Assembly: GCF_020880975.1 (NCBI RefSeq)
Contig: NZ_JAJIWP010000001.1
Location: 1,054,001 to 1,118,000 of the forward strand
From: Mucilaginibacter sp. UR6-1
GTDB lineage: Bacteria > Bacteroidota > Bacteroidia > Sphingobacteriales > Sphingobacteriaceae
DNA: 64,000 nt
Direction of reading: 5' to 3'
Below are positions 45,431 through 53,026 of this stretch, piece by piece. Below the pieces are notes generated by a model. The model was given only the letters and a program-made list of their open reading frames with translations. It was not told the DNA's origin and made no database searches. Both the position numbers and the translations under genes were made by a program. The first letter of the stretch is position 1, and each line of letters begins with the position of its first letter.

Positions 45431-46672
45431 CTAAGAGGTTTTAACCACCATATTTATGAATTTGTTTAATGTTAATCCTTGAACAACGATAGAGAAAATA
45501 ACGATCACAAAGCCAGCAGTAAGAATAAGTGGCTTGTACTCAGAATCAGGTAATGAAAGAGCAAGAGCGACTGAAATACCCCCTCTTAAACCACCCCAGG
45601 TGAGTATGGCAACACTACTGTACTGCAAAGCCAGTGTTCGCCTTAATAAAGCTACAGGTAAAATAATGCTTAGCATCCTGGCAATCAATAATATGACAAT
45701 CGAGACTGCTCCGATGAGCAGATAATCCGGACGAACCGTTATAGATACTAACTGCAGCCCGATAAGTACAAACAGAATGGTATTTAAAAGTTCATCTGCC
45801 AGTGACCATACCTTTTCAAGATTTTCGCCCTCTTTGATAGACTCATTCCTTTTGAAAGAATGGCTGCCGATAAGCAGTCCCGCAGCCACCACGGCAAGCG
45901 GTGCCGAAACATGTAATATACCTGCAATAGCCGCAATGCTGAGCACCAGGGTTAATGACAACATAACGATTGTTTGAAAATCGTTGATGGCACGCATCAT
46001 GCGGTACGCTATTAAACCAAGTAAGCCACCCAATAACAACCCACCAAAAACCTCCTGACCGAAAAGCTTTGCTGCCTCCGCAAATGAAAAATTCTTTTCG
46101 GGGATACTCGCCACTTCTGAAAAACTAACAAATAATACGATGCCTATACCATCATTGAACAAAGATTCTCCTGAAATAATAGTTTTTAATCTGTCAGGCA
46201 TTTTTGATTTTGTCATTAATGCAGCTACAGCAACGGCATCTGTGGGTGATATTAATGCGCCAAATACAAGGCAATATATAAATGGAATCCCGATCCCCGT
46301 TAAATGCAAAAGTTCATAGAATATTCCGGCAAAAAGTAATGTCGAGATTACCACACCAACAGTACTGATCAATAAAACCCCTCTGAGATTTTCCTTTAAT
46401 TTGTTTACGTCAAAGTGAAGCGCGCTGGCAAATAAAAGAAACCCAAGCATCACATCGAGCAAGGTTTTTGAAAAATCAACCGAATGGGCAAGTTCAAGTA
46501 TAATTCGGCTGAATCCGGGAAATATCGATCCGGTAGCAACAGTAATCATTGATGCTATAATGGCAAGTACCATTACGCCGATAACTCCCGGCAACTTTAT
46601 AAAACGGGCATTAATAAAACTAAAGATCGTACTTATGGCGATCAGCGTGGTTATTATCAGGATTGTATTCAT
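45431..46672 (-). CDS. Sodium/proton antiporter, CPA1 family
   Basis: This 413-residue inner-membrane protein has about twelve helices. The start is placed at the ATG (MNTILIITTLIAIS), two codons after a TTG that is also in frame. Family motifs are the LLDVMLGFLLFASALHFDVNKLK region, the ion-site segment FGALISPTDAVAVAALM (TDAVA, about 150) and ISGESLFNDGIGIVLFVSF (ND pair, about 175), and LTWGGLRGGISVALALSLP near 355. These match NhaP/NhaK-type exchangers that expel sodium in exchange for protons. There is no long cytoplasmic tail. It stands alone between the sigma gene and a hydrolase gene. Confidence 0.93.
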   Translation of the reverse strand: MNTILIITTLIAISTIFSFINARFIKLPGVIGVMVLAIIASMITVATGSIFPGFSRIILELAHSVDFSKTLLDVMLGFLLFASALHFDVNKLKENLRGVLLISTVGVVISTLLFAGIFYELLHLTGIGIPFIYCLVFGALISPTDAVAVAALMTKSKMPDRLKTIISGESLFNDGIGIVLFVSFSEVASIPEKNFSFAEAAKLFGQEVFGGLLLGGLLGLIAYRMMRAINDFQTIVMLSLTLVLSIAAIAGILHVSAPLAVVAAGLLIGSHSFKRNESIKEGENLEKVWSLADELLNTILFVLIGLQLVSITVRPDYLLIGAVSIVILLIARMLSIILPVALLRRTLALQYSSVAILTWGGLRGGISVALALSLPDSEYKPLILTAGFVIVIFSIVVQGLTLNKFINMVVKTS

Positions 46673-46998
46673 AGGCAATATAGATCAGGTGAGCCGTACC
46701 TTTGGTGCAGCGTTTAATAATTATATAAGTGACGATGGCGCTTTTTGTTCGATTTTAAGAGAAAACCAACATTAAGAAAATGCAAAGAACTTACATAAAA
46801 CGGCAATTAATACTTTGGTTTTGAATACCTTAATAGCAATTAAAAATCCAGTTAATTCATCAGAAAAGTTTACACCCGGTCAATCCCACGATTGGAATCT
46901 CGATTTGGGGATAATTACATGCACACATTACAGAGCAGGCAAAAAAAAAGCCACCCAATACAGGATAGCTCTCTTTTATTTATATTATATATTAAGGT
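46673..46998. other. Intergenic region with one terminator
   Basis: This 326-base stretch between the antiporter start and the hydrolase stop (both -) holds the hydrolase terminator at 46941-46970. The rest should contain the antiporter promoter, but no clear TTTG/TAnnTTTG pair was found. I see no gene or repeat here. Confidence 0.5.
46941..46970 (-). terminator. Terminator of the alpha/beta hydrolase gene
   Basis: An 8-bp stem with two G-U pairs (46949-46956 with 46963-46970, RNA AGCUAUCC / GGGUGGCU) closes a 6-base loop. On the - strand it runs into at least nine T residues (complement of 46941-46949). It is 28 bases past the stop codon. Confidence 0.8.
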
Positions 46999-47937
46999 TT
47001 ATTCTTTAATAAACCTTAATAATTCGTTATTGAATTTCTCGCGTTCTTCAATAAACAGCGCATGTCCGCTTTTATCAAAAGTCACCAGTTGTGAGCCGGT
47101 TATGGCTTTATTCATTTGTTGCGCAAGTGCATAAGCTACAATATGGTCTTCTTTCGCCTGCATAATTAAGGTAGGGATTTTTATTTTAGGCAGATCAGCT
47201 CTCAAATCTTCATCACGTAATGATATTAGAGCTTGCTCCATAGCGTAGGGAGATGATTGCAGCTCCTGATTGTAAAGCCAGTTACCAATTCCGGGATTTA
47301 TAGCGGTCGGGGTTAAAGCAAACTGGCTGCCGATGCCGGCTAAAAGGGCCGGCCTGTCTATACTGATTTGATTTACCCAGCCTGTAATGGTTTCTTTATT
47401 AAACAACGGATATGGATAATCGGCAGTTTTGGTGTGCCTTGGTGCGGCAGCGGCAAACAAGGCCAGCTTTTTTAAGTGAGCTCCATTATATTTTGCGGTA
47501 TAATGCAGTGAAATAGCACCGCCCATTGAATGACCACCCAAAACCGCGTCCTTGATATTCATCTGATCTAAAACACTTTTTATATCATCCGCAAACTGAT
47601 CATAGGTGTACTTTCCGTAGGGCTTATCAGAATTACCGAAACCCCTCATTGTTATCCCTACAACCCTGTAACCAGCCTTCACTAACGCCGGGTACTGGTA
47701 CTCCCACGATTCATCTCCAAGAGGATAACCAGGTATTAAAACCACAACAGGTCCGTCGCCCAGGTCGGTAACGTGCAGTTTTACATTTGGCGCTACCTCG
47801 TAATACGACTTACGCGCTGATGACGATGAGCTGTATGCCTGAGCGGATTCACTTTCTTTTTCGGATTTTTGAGAACAACCGGTAAAGCCGAACGCGATAC
47901 CGATTGTTAGTAAGGACAATGTGAAGATAGTTTTCAT
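46999..47937 (-). CDS. Alpha/beta-hydrolase lipoprotein
   Basis: This 312-residue secreted lipoprotein has a lipobox (GIAFGFTGCSQKSEK, Cys21), a serine-rich linker (AYSSSSSARKS, about 34-44) and a full alpha/beta-hydrolase fold. The nucleophile serine is in GHSMGG (about 140), the oxyanion loop is LIPGYPLGDESW, the acid is in the KEDHIVAYA segment and the histidine in SGHALFIEE. The layout resembles non-heme haloperoxidase/esterase-like enzymes. The physiological substrate is unknown. It is monocistronic, with its own terminator, and diverges from the VF530 gene. Confidence 0.9.
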   Translation of the reverse strand: MKTIFTLSLLTIGIAFGFTGCSQKSEKESESAQAYSSSSSARKSYYEVAPNVKLHVTDLGDGPVVVLIPGYPLGDESWEYQYPALVKAGYRVVGITMRGFGNSDKPYGKYTYDQFADDIKSVLDQMNIKDAVLGGHSMGGAISLHYTAKYNGAHLKKLALFAAAAPRHTKTADYPYPLFNKETITGWVNQISIDRPALLAGIGSQFALTPTAINPGIGNWLYNQELQSSPYAMEQALISLRDEDLRADLPKIKIPTLIMQAKEDHIVAYALAQQMNKAITGSQLVTFDKSGHALFIEEREKFNNELLRFIKE

Positions 47938-48253
47938 GTTTTTTGATTTTTATTGATTTGTGTAATCTGTTAATACTGTTGCGGCCATTTTAAAACCTAA
48001 CATAAAAAACATATCCAAAGCGTAAGCCAAACCATAAAAATCTACATTACAGATACTTACAAACAAACAATCATTTTTTTATTAACGAAATATCGCCAAT
48101 ATCCGAATAACGTTATACACATGCTTACGTATCATAACCGCTGTGTTCAGGTAATTACTATAAGGGTAGCATTAAATAAACAGCGTTTAAAAAACAAGAT
48201 GATCCTGATTGGTAAGTAGTGATTTTAAGTTTCTATTTATACTACTTTTGTGA
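47938..48253. promoter_or_regulatory. Divergent promoter region
   Basis: These 316 AT-rich bases separate the hydrolase (-) and VF530 (+) genes and should contain both promoters. A TACTTTTG sequence at 48243-48250 fits TAnnTTTG but is too close to the ATG at 48254 to be the main promoter of that gene. I see no gene, repeat or RNA here. Confidence 0.35.
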
Positions 48254-48478
48254 ATGATGCAACAGCAAGTCAATAATCCACTTCATGGTAAAACTTTAGA
48301 AACGATATTGAATGATCTTGTAACTTATTACGGGTGGCATGAACTTGGGGCTCGCATTCGTATCAATTGTTTTAATGACAGTCCAAGTATTAAATCAAGC
48401 CTGAAATTTCTTCGTAAAACAGCGTGGGCAAGAAAAAAGGTGGAAGACCTGTATGTTTCCACCTCGTTCAATAGTTAA
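48254..48478 (+). CDS. VF530-family DNA-binding protein
   Basis: This 74-residue basic protein is of the VF530 family (PF09905). The body [61 protein letters not shown] follows the family almost end to end. It is a small helical domain thought to bind DNA. The start is an ATG-ATG pair. Its last 40 bases contain the terminator hairpin of the convergent helicase gene. It is a single gene; its physiological role is not known. Confidence 0.92.
   Translation: MMQQQVNNPLHGKTLETILNDLVTYYGWHELGARIRINCFNDSPSIKSSLKFLRKTAWARKKVEDLYVSTSFNS
48431..48464 (-). terminator. Helicase terminator embedded in the VF530 coding end
   Basis: An 8-bp perfect stem (48438-48445 with 48457-48464, AGGTGGAA / TTCCACCT) has an 11-base loop. 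On the - strand it continues into a T-rich tract (complement of 48432-48437). It lies 60 bases past the helicase stop and inside the last codons of the convergent VF530 gene. Confidence 0.65.
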
Positions 48479-48523
48479 GTAAAATCATGCAGGATGACAC
48501 CCTACATATCTGCCGGTTAGCTA

Positions 48524-49819
48524 TTAATGCTTTTTCTTATTATTCATTTTAGCTTTTAAACCAGCCCGGTAATTATAAGTTTTAGCATTGCTGGCTTTCT
48601 TTTCGTGAAATGCAGCTCCGGGAATATCATCATTCGCTTTGGCAACTTTCTTTTCGGCAACATCAGCAAAAGTGCGTTCTTTTTCAACAATCAAATCTTC
48701 AGGCAATTCCCCCATAGGGATTTTTTGGCCGGTGGCCTGCTCAATTTTTTTAACCGCTGTTAGTTCAAGGTCCGTGGCAAAGGTAATGGCCATGGTTTCA
48801 CTTTCAACATCCGGCAAATCGTTAATCATTCGGCCGATGTAGGTTTCCTTTTCAACCGGTAATTCAAAATGAATCAGGAAGGGAATATCATCCAGATCCA
48901 GCTTCTGCTCGGCATCATTAACTATAATAAGCACCCGTGTAGCCGAACTTTTAAACTCATGCAGCGATGCAAAACCATCCATCTCAAAAAACCATGAGTT
49001 TAGCAAAGCAACTGTACTTATACGGTCGTGCAGGTTTTTATAAAGTTTTTCAGCCGTTGGGCGGGTATTTACAAACAGTACTACTTTGGTAAACAGGTCT
49101 TCATCTTGTATAAACAAGTTCAACAAATTCAATTTGGTACCAAAATTTGGCAACAGGTACAACATCTGCGGATGCAGATTAAACCGCGGCTCTCCTATTT
49201 CTTCAACCTCAACTGTAGCTGGTTGCCTCATAAAAGGGCTTATCATTTTATTTAAACGCTCGTGCAATACTTCGGTAAACACAAGGTGCTGGCATTTAGG
49301 TATGCTGTGAGCAAGTTCGGTTACAGGTAATTGCAGGCCTTGTTTAACAATCAATTCGGCATCATCAATAACCAGTAATTCAATCTTGTTTACATCAAGG
49401 CCAAGTTTAAGATAAATTGCACGCGCCCTGTCGGGTGTTGCAACTACAATATCAGCACCATTGGCCATGGCATCAAGCTGTGCTTCTATGCCCTGGGCAG
49501 CAAATAAAGGCACTACATTAAGCGCTTTATTTTTGTTGAGCCGGCCAATTTTAGCAATAACCTCTTCTACCTTTTCTTTACCGGGTACCAGTATTAAAAC
49601 TTTAGGCACACCAGTGGGTTTAAAGTTAAATTTATTAAGTGCGGCTAAAATATAAGTAGTGGTTTTGCCGCAACCTTCGGGGCCAACCCCTATTACATCC
49701 TGGCCCCCGTTAATACGCGCCAACGTTTTTTGCTGTATTTCTTTAGGAGCTACGAAACCTACTTCATTTAAAGACTGTACTAACCCTTTTTTTAGCTTAA
49801 ATTTATCTGACCACGCCAT
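48524..49819 (-). CDS. Divergent DEAD-box-like helicase
   Basis: This 431-residue protein has the two-domain DEAD-box layout: Q-motif-like start (FVAPKEIQQKTLARI), Walker A GPEGCGKTT (46-54, instead of the usual AQTGSGKT), motif Ia VLILVPGKE, motif Ib VATPDRAR, and motif II that reads D155-D-A-E158 rather than DEAD. Motif III SAT is replaced by VFTEV and motif VI is YIGRMINDLP, without the usual HRIGR arginines. The C-terminal tail (about 385-431) is basic and disordered, typical of RNA-binding tails. ATP binding looks possible; unwinding activity is doubtful. A role in RNA or ribosome metabolism is inferred. Confidence 0.88.
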   Translation of the reverse strand: MAWSDKFKLKKGLVQSLNEVGFVAPKEIQQKTLARINGGQDVIGVGPEGCGKTTTYILAALNKFNFKPTGVPKVLILVPGKEKVEEVIAKIGRLNKNKALNVVPLFAAQGIEAQLDAMANGADIVVATPDRARAIYLKLGLDVNKIELLVIDDAELIVKQGLQLPVTELAHSIPKCQHLVFTEVLHERLNKMISPFMRQPATVEVEEIGEPRFNLHPQMLYLLPNFGTKLNLLNLFIQDEDLFTKVVLFVNTRPTAEKLYKNLHDRISTVALLNSWFFEMDGFASLHEFKSSATRVLIIVNDAEQKLDLDDIPFLIHFELPVEKETYIGRMINDLPDVESETMAITFATDLELTAVKKIEQATGQKIPMGELPEDLIVEKERTFADVAEKKVAKANDDIPGAAFHEKKASNAKTYNYRAGLKAKMNNKKKH

Positions 49820-49983
49820 ACCTTATATTTAAAACCCCGAAAGTGCGACAAATTTAGTTTTTTATGCCGCATTTATCTCCCGGCTTATATTGGTTAATTG
49901 TTTTTATTTAATGAGGTTGCCAATAGTAGTGCTAAAAGTGTTTCGAAACAGGCTACTTTTGCGATGGGCATATATTTAAGTAC

Positions 49984-50244
49984 TCAAGCAGGTAACAGAT
50001 TAACCAGATCAAAATCATACTGTATTTTCCAGCGATCAACTATTGGCTGTTCAAGGGCTACCTGGCGGTATTCGTCAGGAGCCATGATAGGTACACCATA
50101 TACAATAGGATATTTTCGCTTGCAAGTAGTACAGGTAAGCAATCCTTCTATCACGTTCTTTTCTATGTCTTGCGCCAGTACATGTAATTGTAAATCCTGC
50201 TTATCAAATGGGCAGCAAAGTTTATTTATAGTGTTTAACTTCAT
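49984..50244 (-). CDS. Trm112-like zinc-ribbon protein
   Basis: This 86-residue protein has the Trm112/YcaR pattern: an N-terminal knuckle LCCPFDKQDLQL, a second knuckle LTCTTCKRKYPIVYGVPIM, and the short tail. Candidate ligands are C11, C38 and C41; the usual fourth cysteine of the first knuckle is Asp14 (CPFD). Trm112 proteins are small activators that stabilise methyltransferases. It is the last gene of an operon whose first gene is a SAM methyltransferase, and a 12-base gap separates it from the ThiE-like gene. The partner relation is an inference. No terminator was seen in the 164 bases before the next gene. Confidence 0.82.
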   Translation of the reverse strand: MKLNTINKLCCPFDKQDLQLHVLAQDIEKNVIEGLLTCTTCKRKYPIVYGVPIMAPDEYRQVALEQPIVDRWKIQYDFDLVNLLPA

Positions 50245-50256
50245 TATTACAGATTA

Positions 50257-50898
50257 TTATTTTAAAGCATTTTGGTAACGCAATACTTTTTCAAACGGAT
50301 TATCGGCGCTCATGACACCTGAAATTATTGCTACACCATCAAACGGTGTTTGCTCGCGAAGCGAACAAATATTGTCTGGCGTTATACCACCTGAAACGAA
50401 TAATGGCATTGATGTGAGTTGACGTGCCTGCCTTACCGTTGAGGGCATAACAATGTCACAGCTACCGGCTGAAGGGGATGCAAACATGGCACAAAATGAT
50501 ACGTAATGTATTTTATTACTATCAGCCCACTTAACAGTTTTTAAATCGCCTGAACAGGTAATACCCGCCAAAAACGGACGATTTATTTGCTGTTTAATTA
50601 AGTCATAATTATCAGGTATGGCTGCAAAATGCACACCATCTAAAAATGGCGAATTGAGCATTAACTCCCACTCATTATCAATAATTAAAGGCACTTTATG
50701 AGCGCGGCATACGTCAGAAACCACTGCGATGTATTCCTGTTTATTTGTTTCGGGTAACCAGTTATTCCAAAGCTGCACAGCTACAAGCCCGGCCTTTAAT
50801 GCTGCAGCCAATTTGCATAGCAGCAACGAGCGTTCCATAGCGGGATCAACAACAAGGTATACACCACCTTTTATAGTTTGAATGCCTTTCATTTCCAC
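50257..50898 (-). CDS. ThiE/TenI-like protein, divergent
   Basis: This 213-residue TIM-barrel protein resembles thiamine-phosphate synthase/TenI: YLVVDPAM start, ALKAGLVAVQLW, VPLIIDNEWEL, DGVHFAAIPD, and the C-terminal VSGGITPDNI. Several active-site motifs of ThiE are changed. VQLRxK reads VQLWNN (41-46), the INDR loop reads IDNE, the GVHLGQ loop reads GVHFAA and the pyrophosphate loop reads FASPSAGSCD. A canonical HMP-PP/thiazole coupling role is therefore uncertain; a TenI-like or new activity is possible. Its start overlaps the PurM-like gene by 10 bases. It is controlled by the TPP riboswitch at the head of the operon. Confidence 0.8.
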   Translation of the reverse strand: MEMKGIQTIKGGVYLVVDPAMERSLLLCKLAAALKAGLVAVQLWNNWLPETNKQEYIAVVSDVCRAHKVPLIIDNEWELMLNSPFLDGVHFAAIPDNYDLIKQQINRPFLAGITCSGDLKTVKWADSNKIHYVSFCAMFASPSAGSCDIVMPSTVRQARQLTSMPLFVSGGITPDNICSLREQTPFDGVAIISGVMSADNPFEKVLRYQNALK

Positions 50899-51935
50899 CC
50901 TTGTTTATAAGCTTTATAAAAAGCTGCCCAATAAGGGTCTTTCTCGTGATAAGGCATAACCCGCTCGTTATGCTCATCATCAATCAGCATACATCCCTGC
51001 TCACACTCAGCAAACGAACCGATTACGGTACCCTTTATTTGCCTGGCATTAAGTGCGGATATAACTTCATTAACTGTTCCCGGTTTTGCTGCTATAATCA
51101 TAGCACCGGCACCAATACAATATCGATGATCAATACCAAATAGCCGGGTAACCTGTTGCTGAGCGTTGCCAACCGGCAAAAGATGATCGTATATTCTAAC
51201 GCCAAGGCCCGATGCAACGGCCATCTCGTAGACAGCTCCCAGCACTCCTCCCTCTGTTACATCATGCATAGCCCTCACCTGCCCCGTTGCCTTTGCTGCA
51301 AGAGCATCCGGTAACGATGAGGTTTGATAAAACAGATCACAACAATTATAATAAACCTCCGTACCAAGCCTGTTTTTAACCGTTTCAGGAAAGCTCATTG
51401 CCAGTATAGCGGCTGATGATAAGGCACACCCCTTGGTAACAATGATCACGTCACCCGGCTGAGCTTTATTGCTTAATAAAATATCGTTTATCGGTGCGGT
51501 TAGCAACATAGTGCCGCCACCGGCGATAGTAGAGTTTTGTCCTTCTATGCTACCTGTGTGTCCCCCGGTTATCGCAACGCCGATAGCCTTGCAATAACGG
51601 TGCACATATTCCCAATATATCTTAAAATCCTCGTGAGATAAAGTTTGTGGCAGGTTGAGCACCATTTGCGCATACATCGGCGAAAAACCGGTTGTTGCCA
51701 TATCATTAGCCATCAGATGTACCGAAAGCCAGGCAGACTCCGCAAGTCCCAGCGATGGGATAAGTGACAAAGGATCACTTGTCATGGCAATGCCTATATT
51801 GCCCCCTGCATCAACTACTGATACATCAACGCCGAAAGCCGGACCGCATTTAACATTGCTTCGCTCAAAACCCAGGCGAGGTAAAATCAGTTCATCAAAA
51901 CCGCCAACCGATATTTTTCCGGATAGTTGAGTCAT
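50889..51935 (-). CDS. PurM-superfamily (AIR synthase/HypE/ThiL-like) protein
   Basis: This 348-residue protein has the two-domain PurM fold. N-terminal motifs are GVDVSVVDAGG, MTSDPLSLIP and SVHLMANDMATTGFSP, the usual NDxxxxGxxP element; a glycine-rich segment GGHTGSIEGQNSTIAGGGTM and MHDVTEGGVLGAVYEMAVASG follow. These are ATP-handling motifs shared by HypE, ThiL, SelD and PurM. The C-terminus ends in QGWK, without the terminal cysteine that HypE needs for cyanide-ligand synthesis, and no hydrogenase genes are near. Placement in a TPP-riboswitch operon suggests a ThiL-like or new kinase-type role. It follows the methyltransferase by 10 bases. Confidence 0.85.
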   Translation of the reverse strand: MTQLSGKISVGGFDELILPRLGFERSNVKCGPAFGVDVSVVDAGGNIGIAMTSDPLSLIPSLGLAESAWLSVHLMANDMATTGFSPMYAQMVLNLPQTLSHEDFKIYWEYVHRYCKAIGVAITGGHTGSIEGQNSTIAGGGTMLLTAPINDILLSNKAQPGDVIIVTKGCALSSAAILAMSFPETVKNRLGTEVYYNCCDLFYQTSSLPDALAAKATGQVRAMHDVTEGGVLGAVYEMAVASGLGVRIYDHLLPVGNAQQQVTRLFGIDHRYCIGAGAMIIAAKPGTVNEVISALNARQIKGTVIGSFAECEQGCMLIDDEHNERVMPYHEKDPYWAAFYKAYKQGWK

Positions 51936-51945
51936 GGGTTAAATT

Positions 51946-52665
51946 TCAATCATTGAACTTTACGTAAAGACCAAAGAAGTCGCCCAGGGGCATACTCCAC
52001 TGTTGCACCGGAAACCATTCAGGCAAACCGGTACAGGTCCATTCTATACTATAATTACGTCCCTGCAATGCTTTGTCAATCTTTTCGATCAGTAATTTTG
52101 GAGTATAAAAGGTGGCTGTAACATAAAAGGGGTTTTTACCGAATATTTGCTGCACCCGCCTGCGCAGTACCTTGGGCGAATTACGGTTCATCATGCCAAA
52201 GGCAATGCCATGACGGCCTACCCGTGCCGCTTCGCGGATTACCTGAACAGGATCACGATAATACTCAAACGTAGTTATAAATGCTACGGCATCAAAGGTA
52301 TGGTCTTTAAAAGGCATATAATGCGAGTCGGCGTTCACCAAGTCGCCTTTAAATAAATGCACGGCCTGGCCAAGCATAAATGGTGACAGGTCGGCACCCG
52401 TGGCATCAATATCTATCTCGTGCCACCAGCGGGTAAAGCGTGTGGTACCACAGCCAAATTCTAACAGTTCCTTTACGCGTGTATCTTTGCCAAGCAACTG
52501 TGCCATTACCTTTTTTTGCCACACTTCGGCACGTTTATAACGTCCTTCGTACCATTGCTCGTAAGTATCGGTATGTTCGCGGTTAAAAAACCATTCTTTA
52601 CGCCCTTGCCAATTAGTCAAACTCCGGGTCATGAGCCCAAAATCGCCGCTTTGTTTTAGTTCCAT
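51946..52665 (-). CDS. SAM-dependent methyltransferase
   Basis: This 239-residue class I methyltransferase has SAM motif I ELLEFGCGTTRF (GCG at 71-73), acidic motif II DATGADLS and motif DAVAFITTFEYYRDP, which resembles the post-I region of methyltransferase type 11. The start is placed at the ATG at 52665 (MELKQSGDFG). Longer reading frames to 52728 run into the terminator hairpin and are unlikely. A WFFNREHTDTYEQWYEGRYKRAE segment before motif I is a distinctive N-terminal arm. It is the first gene after the TPP riboswitch. The substrate is unknown. Confidence 0.88.
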   Translation of the reverse strand: MELKQSGDFGLMTRSLTNWQGRKEWFFNREHTDTYEQWYEGRYKRAEVWQKKVMAQLLGKDTRVKELLEFGCGTTRFTRWWHEIDIDATGADLSPFMLGQAVHLFKGDLVNADSHYMPFKDHTFDAVAFITTFEYYRDPVQVIREAARVGRHGIAFGMMNRNSPKVLRRRVQQIFGKNPFYVTATFYTPKLLIEKIDKALQGRNYSIEWTCTGLPEWFPVQQWSMPLGDFFGLYVKFND

Positions 52666-52680
52666 CAGAATTATTATTAA

Positions 52681-52734
52681 TATAAAAGCCTTGCTCCCGG
52701 CACCATATATATACGGCAGCAGAAACAAGGCTTT
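52681..52734 (-). terminator. Terminator hairpin of the TPP riboswitch expression platform
   Basis: A 9-bp perfect outer stem (52685-52693 with 52726-52734, AAAGCCTTG / CAAGGCTTT) is followed on the - strand by TTATATTAAT. It lies 43 bases beyond the riboswitch and 19 bases before the methyltransferase ATG, the position expected for a ligand-controlled terminator. Confidence 0.75.
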
Positions 52735-52777
52735 GTATTAAATTGAACAGCATTTGCTGTAACATCCTAATGAAACC

Positions 52778-52860
52778 TTTGCATCCCTCCGCCGGTATTA
52801 TCCGTATCAGGTTATCGGGTATCATCTCAGCCTTTAATTAATAAAAGCACCCCGTGCAAA
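52778..52860 (-). ncRNA. TPP riboswitch (THI element)
   Basis: On the - strand the order is P1 arm TTTGCA (52855-52860), GGGGTGC, CTGAGA (52825-52830), ACCC, ACCTGAT (52806-52812), GGATAATACCGG (52792-52803), GGAGGGA and the closing P1 arm TGCAAA (52778-52783). These are the conserved blocks of the thiamine pyrophosphate riboswitch in the right order. It precedes a terminator and a four-gene operon, so high TPP should switch the operon off. Confidence 0.93.
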
Positions 52861-53026
52861 CATTGGCAATTTAGATATAGTTATTGTAGAATACAAGTGC
52901 GTTGTAAAAATCATTATGCTTGTATTTTTTGTTGTAAAATTATTTTTACCCTCTGCAGCATCAGTTTTTAAAACACCTGGAACATCGGTAGTGTGCAGTA
53001 AATTATATTTCGTTTAATAAATATCT

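Noticed and set aside
46673..46678. Longer antiporter start at the TTG at 46678
   Set aside because: The ATG two codons later (46672) starts the membrane segment normally and is preferred.
48243..48250. TACTTTTG matching the Bacteroidota -7 element in front of VF530
   Set aside because: It ends four bases before the ATG, too close for a transcription start upstream of the coding region, and no -33 TTTG lies at the proper distance.
50889..51935. Naming the PurM-like gene hypE
   Set aside because: It lacks the C-terminal cysteine of HypE, and no hydrogenase genes are present in the window.
52890..52930. 8-bp inverted repeat AATACAAG / CTTGTATT followed by T6 on the + strand, upstream of the TPP riboswitch
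   Set aside because: It would end a + strand transcript, but no + strand gene lies there. It may be chance or part of a leader; not annotated as a terminator.
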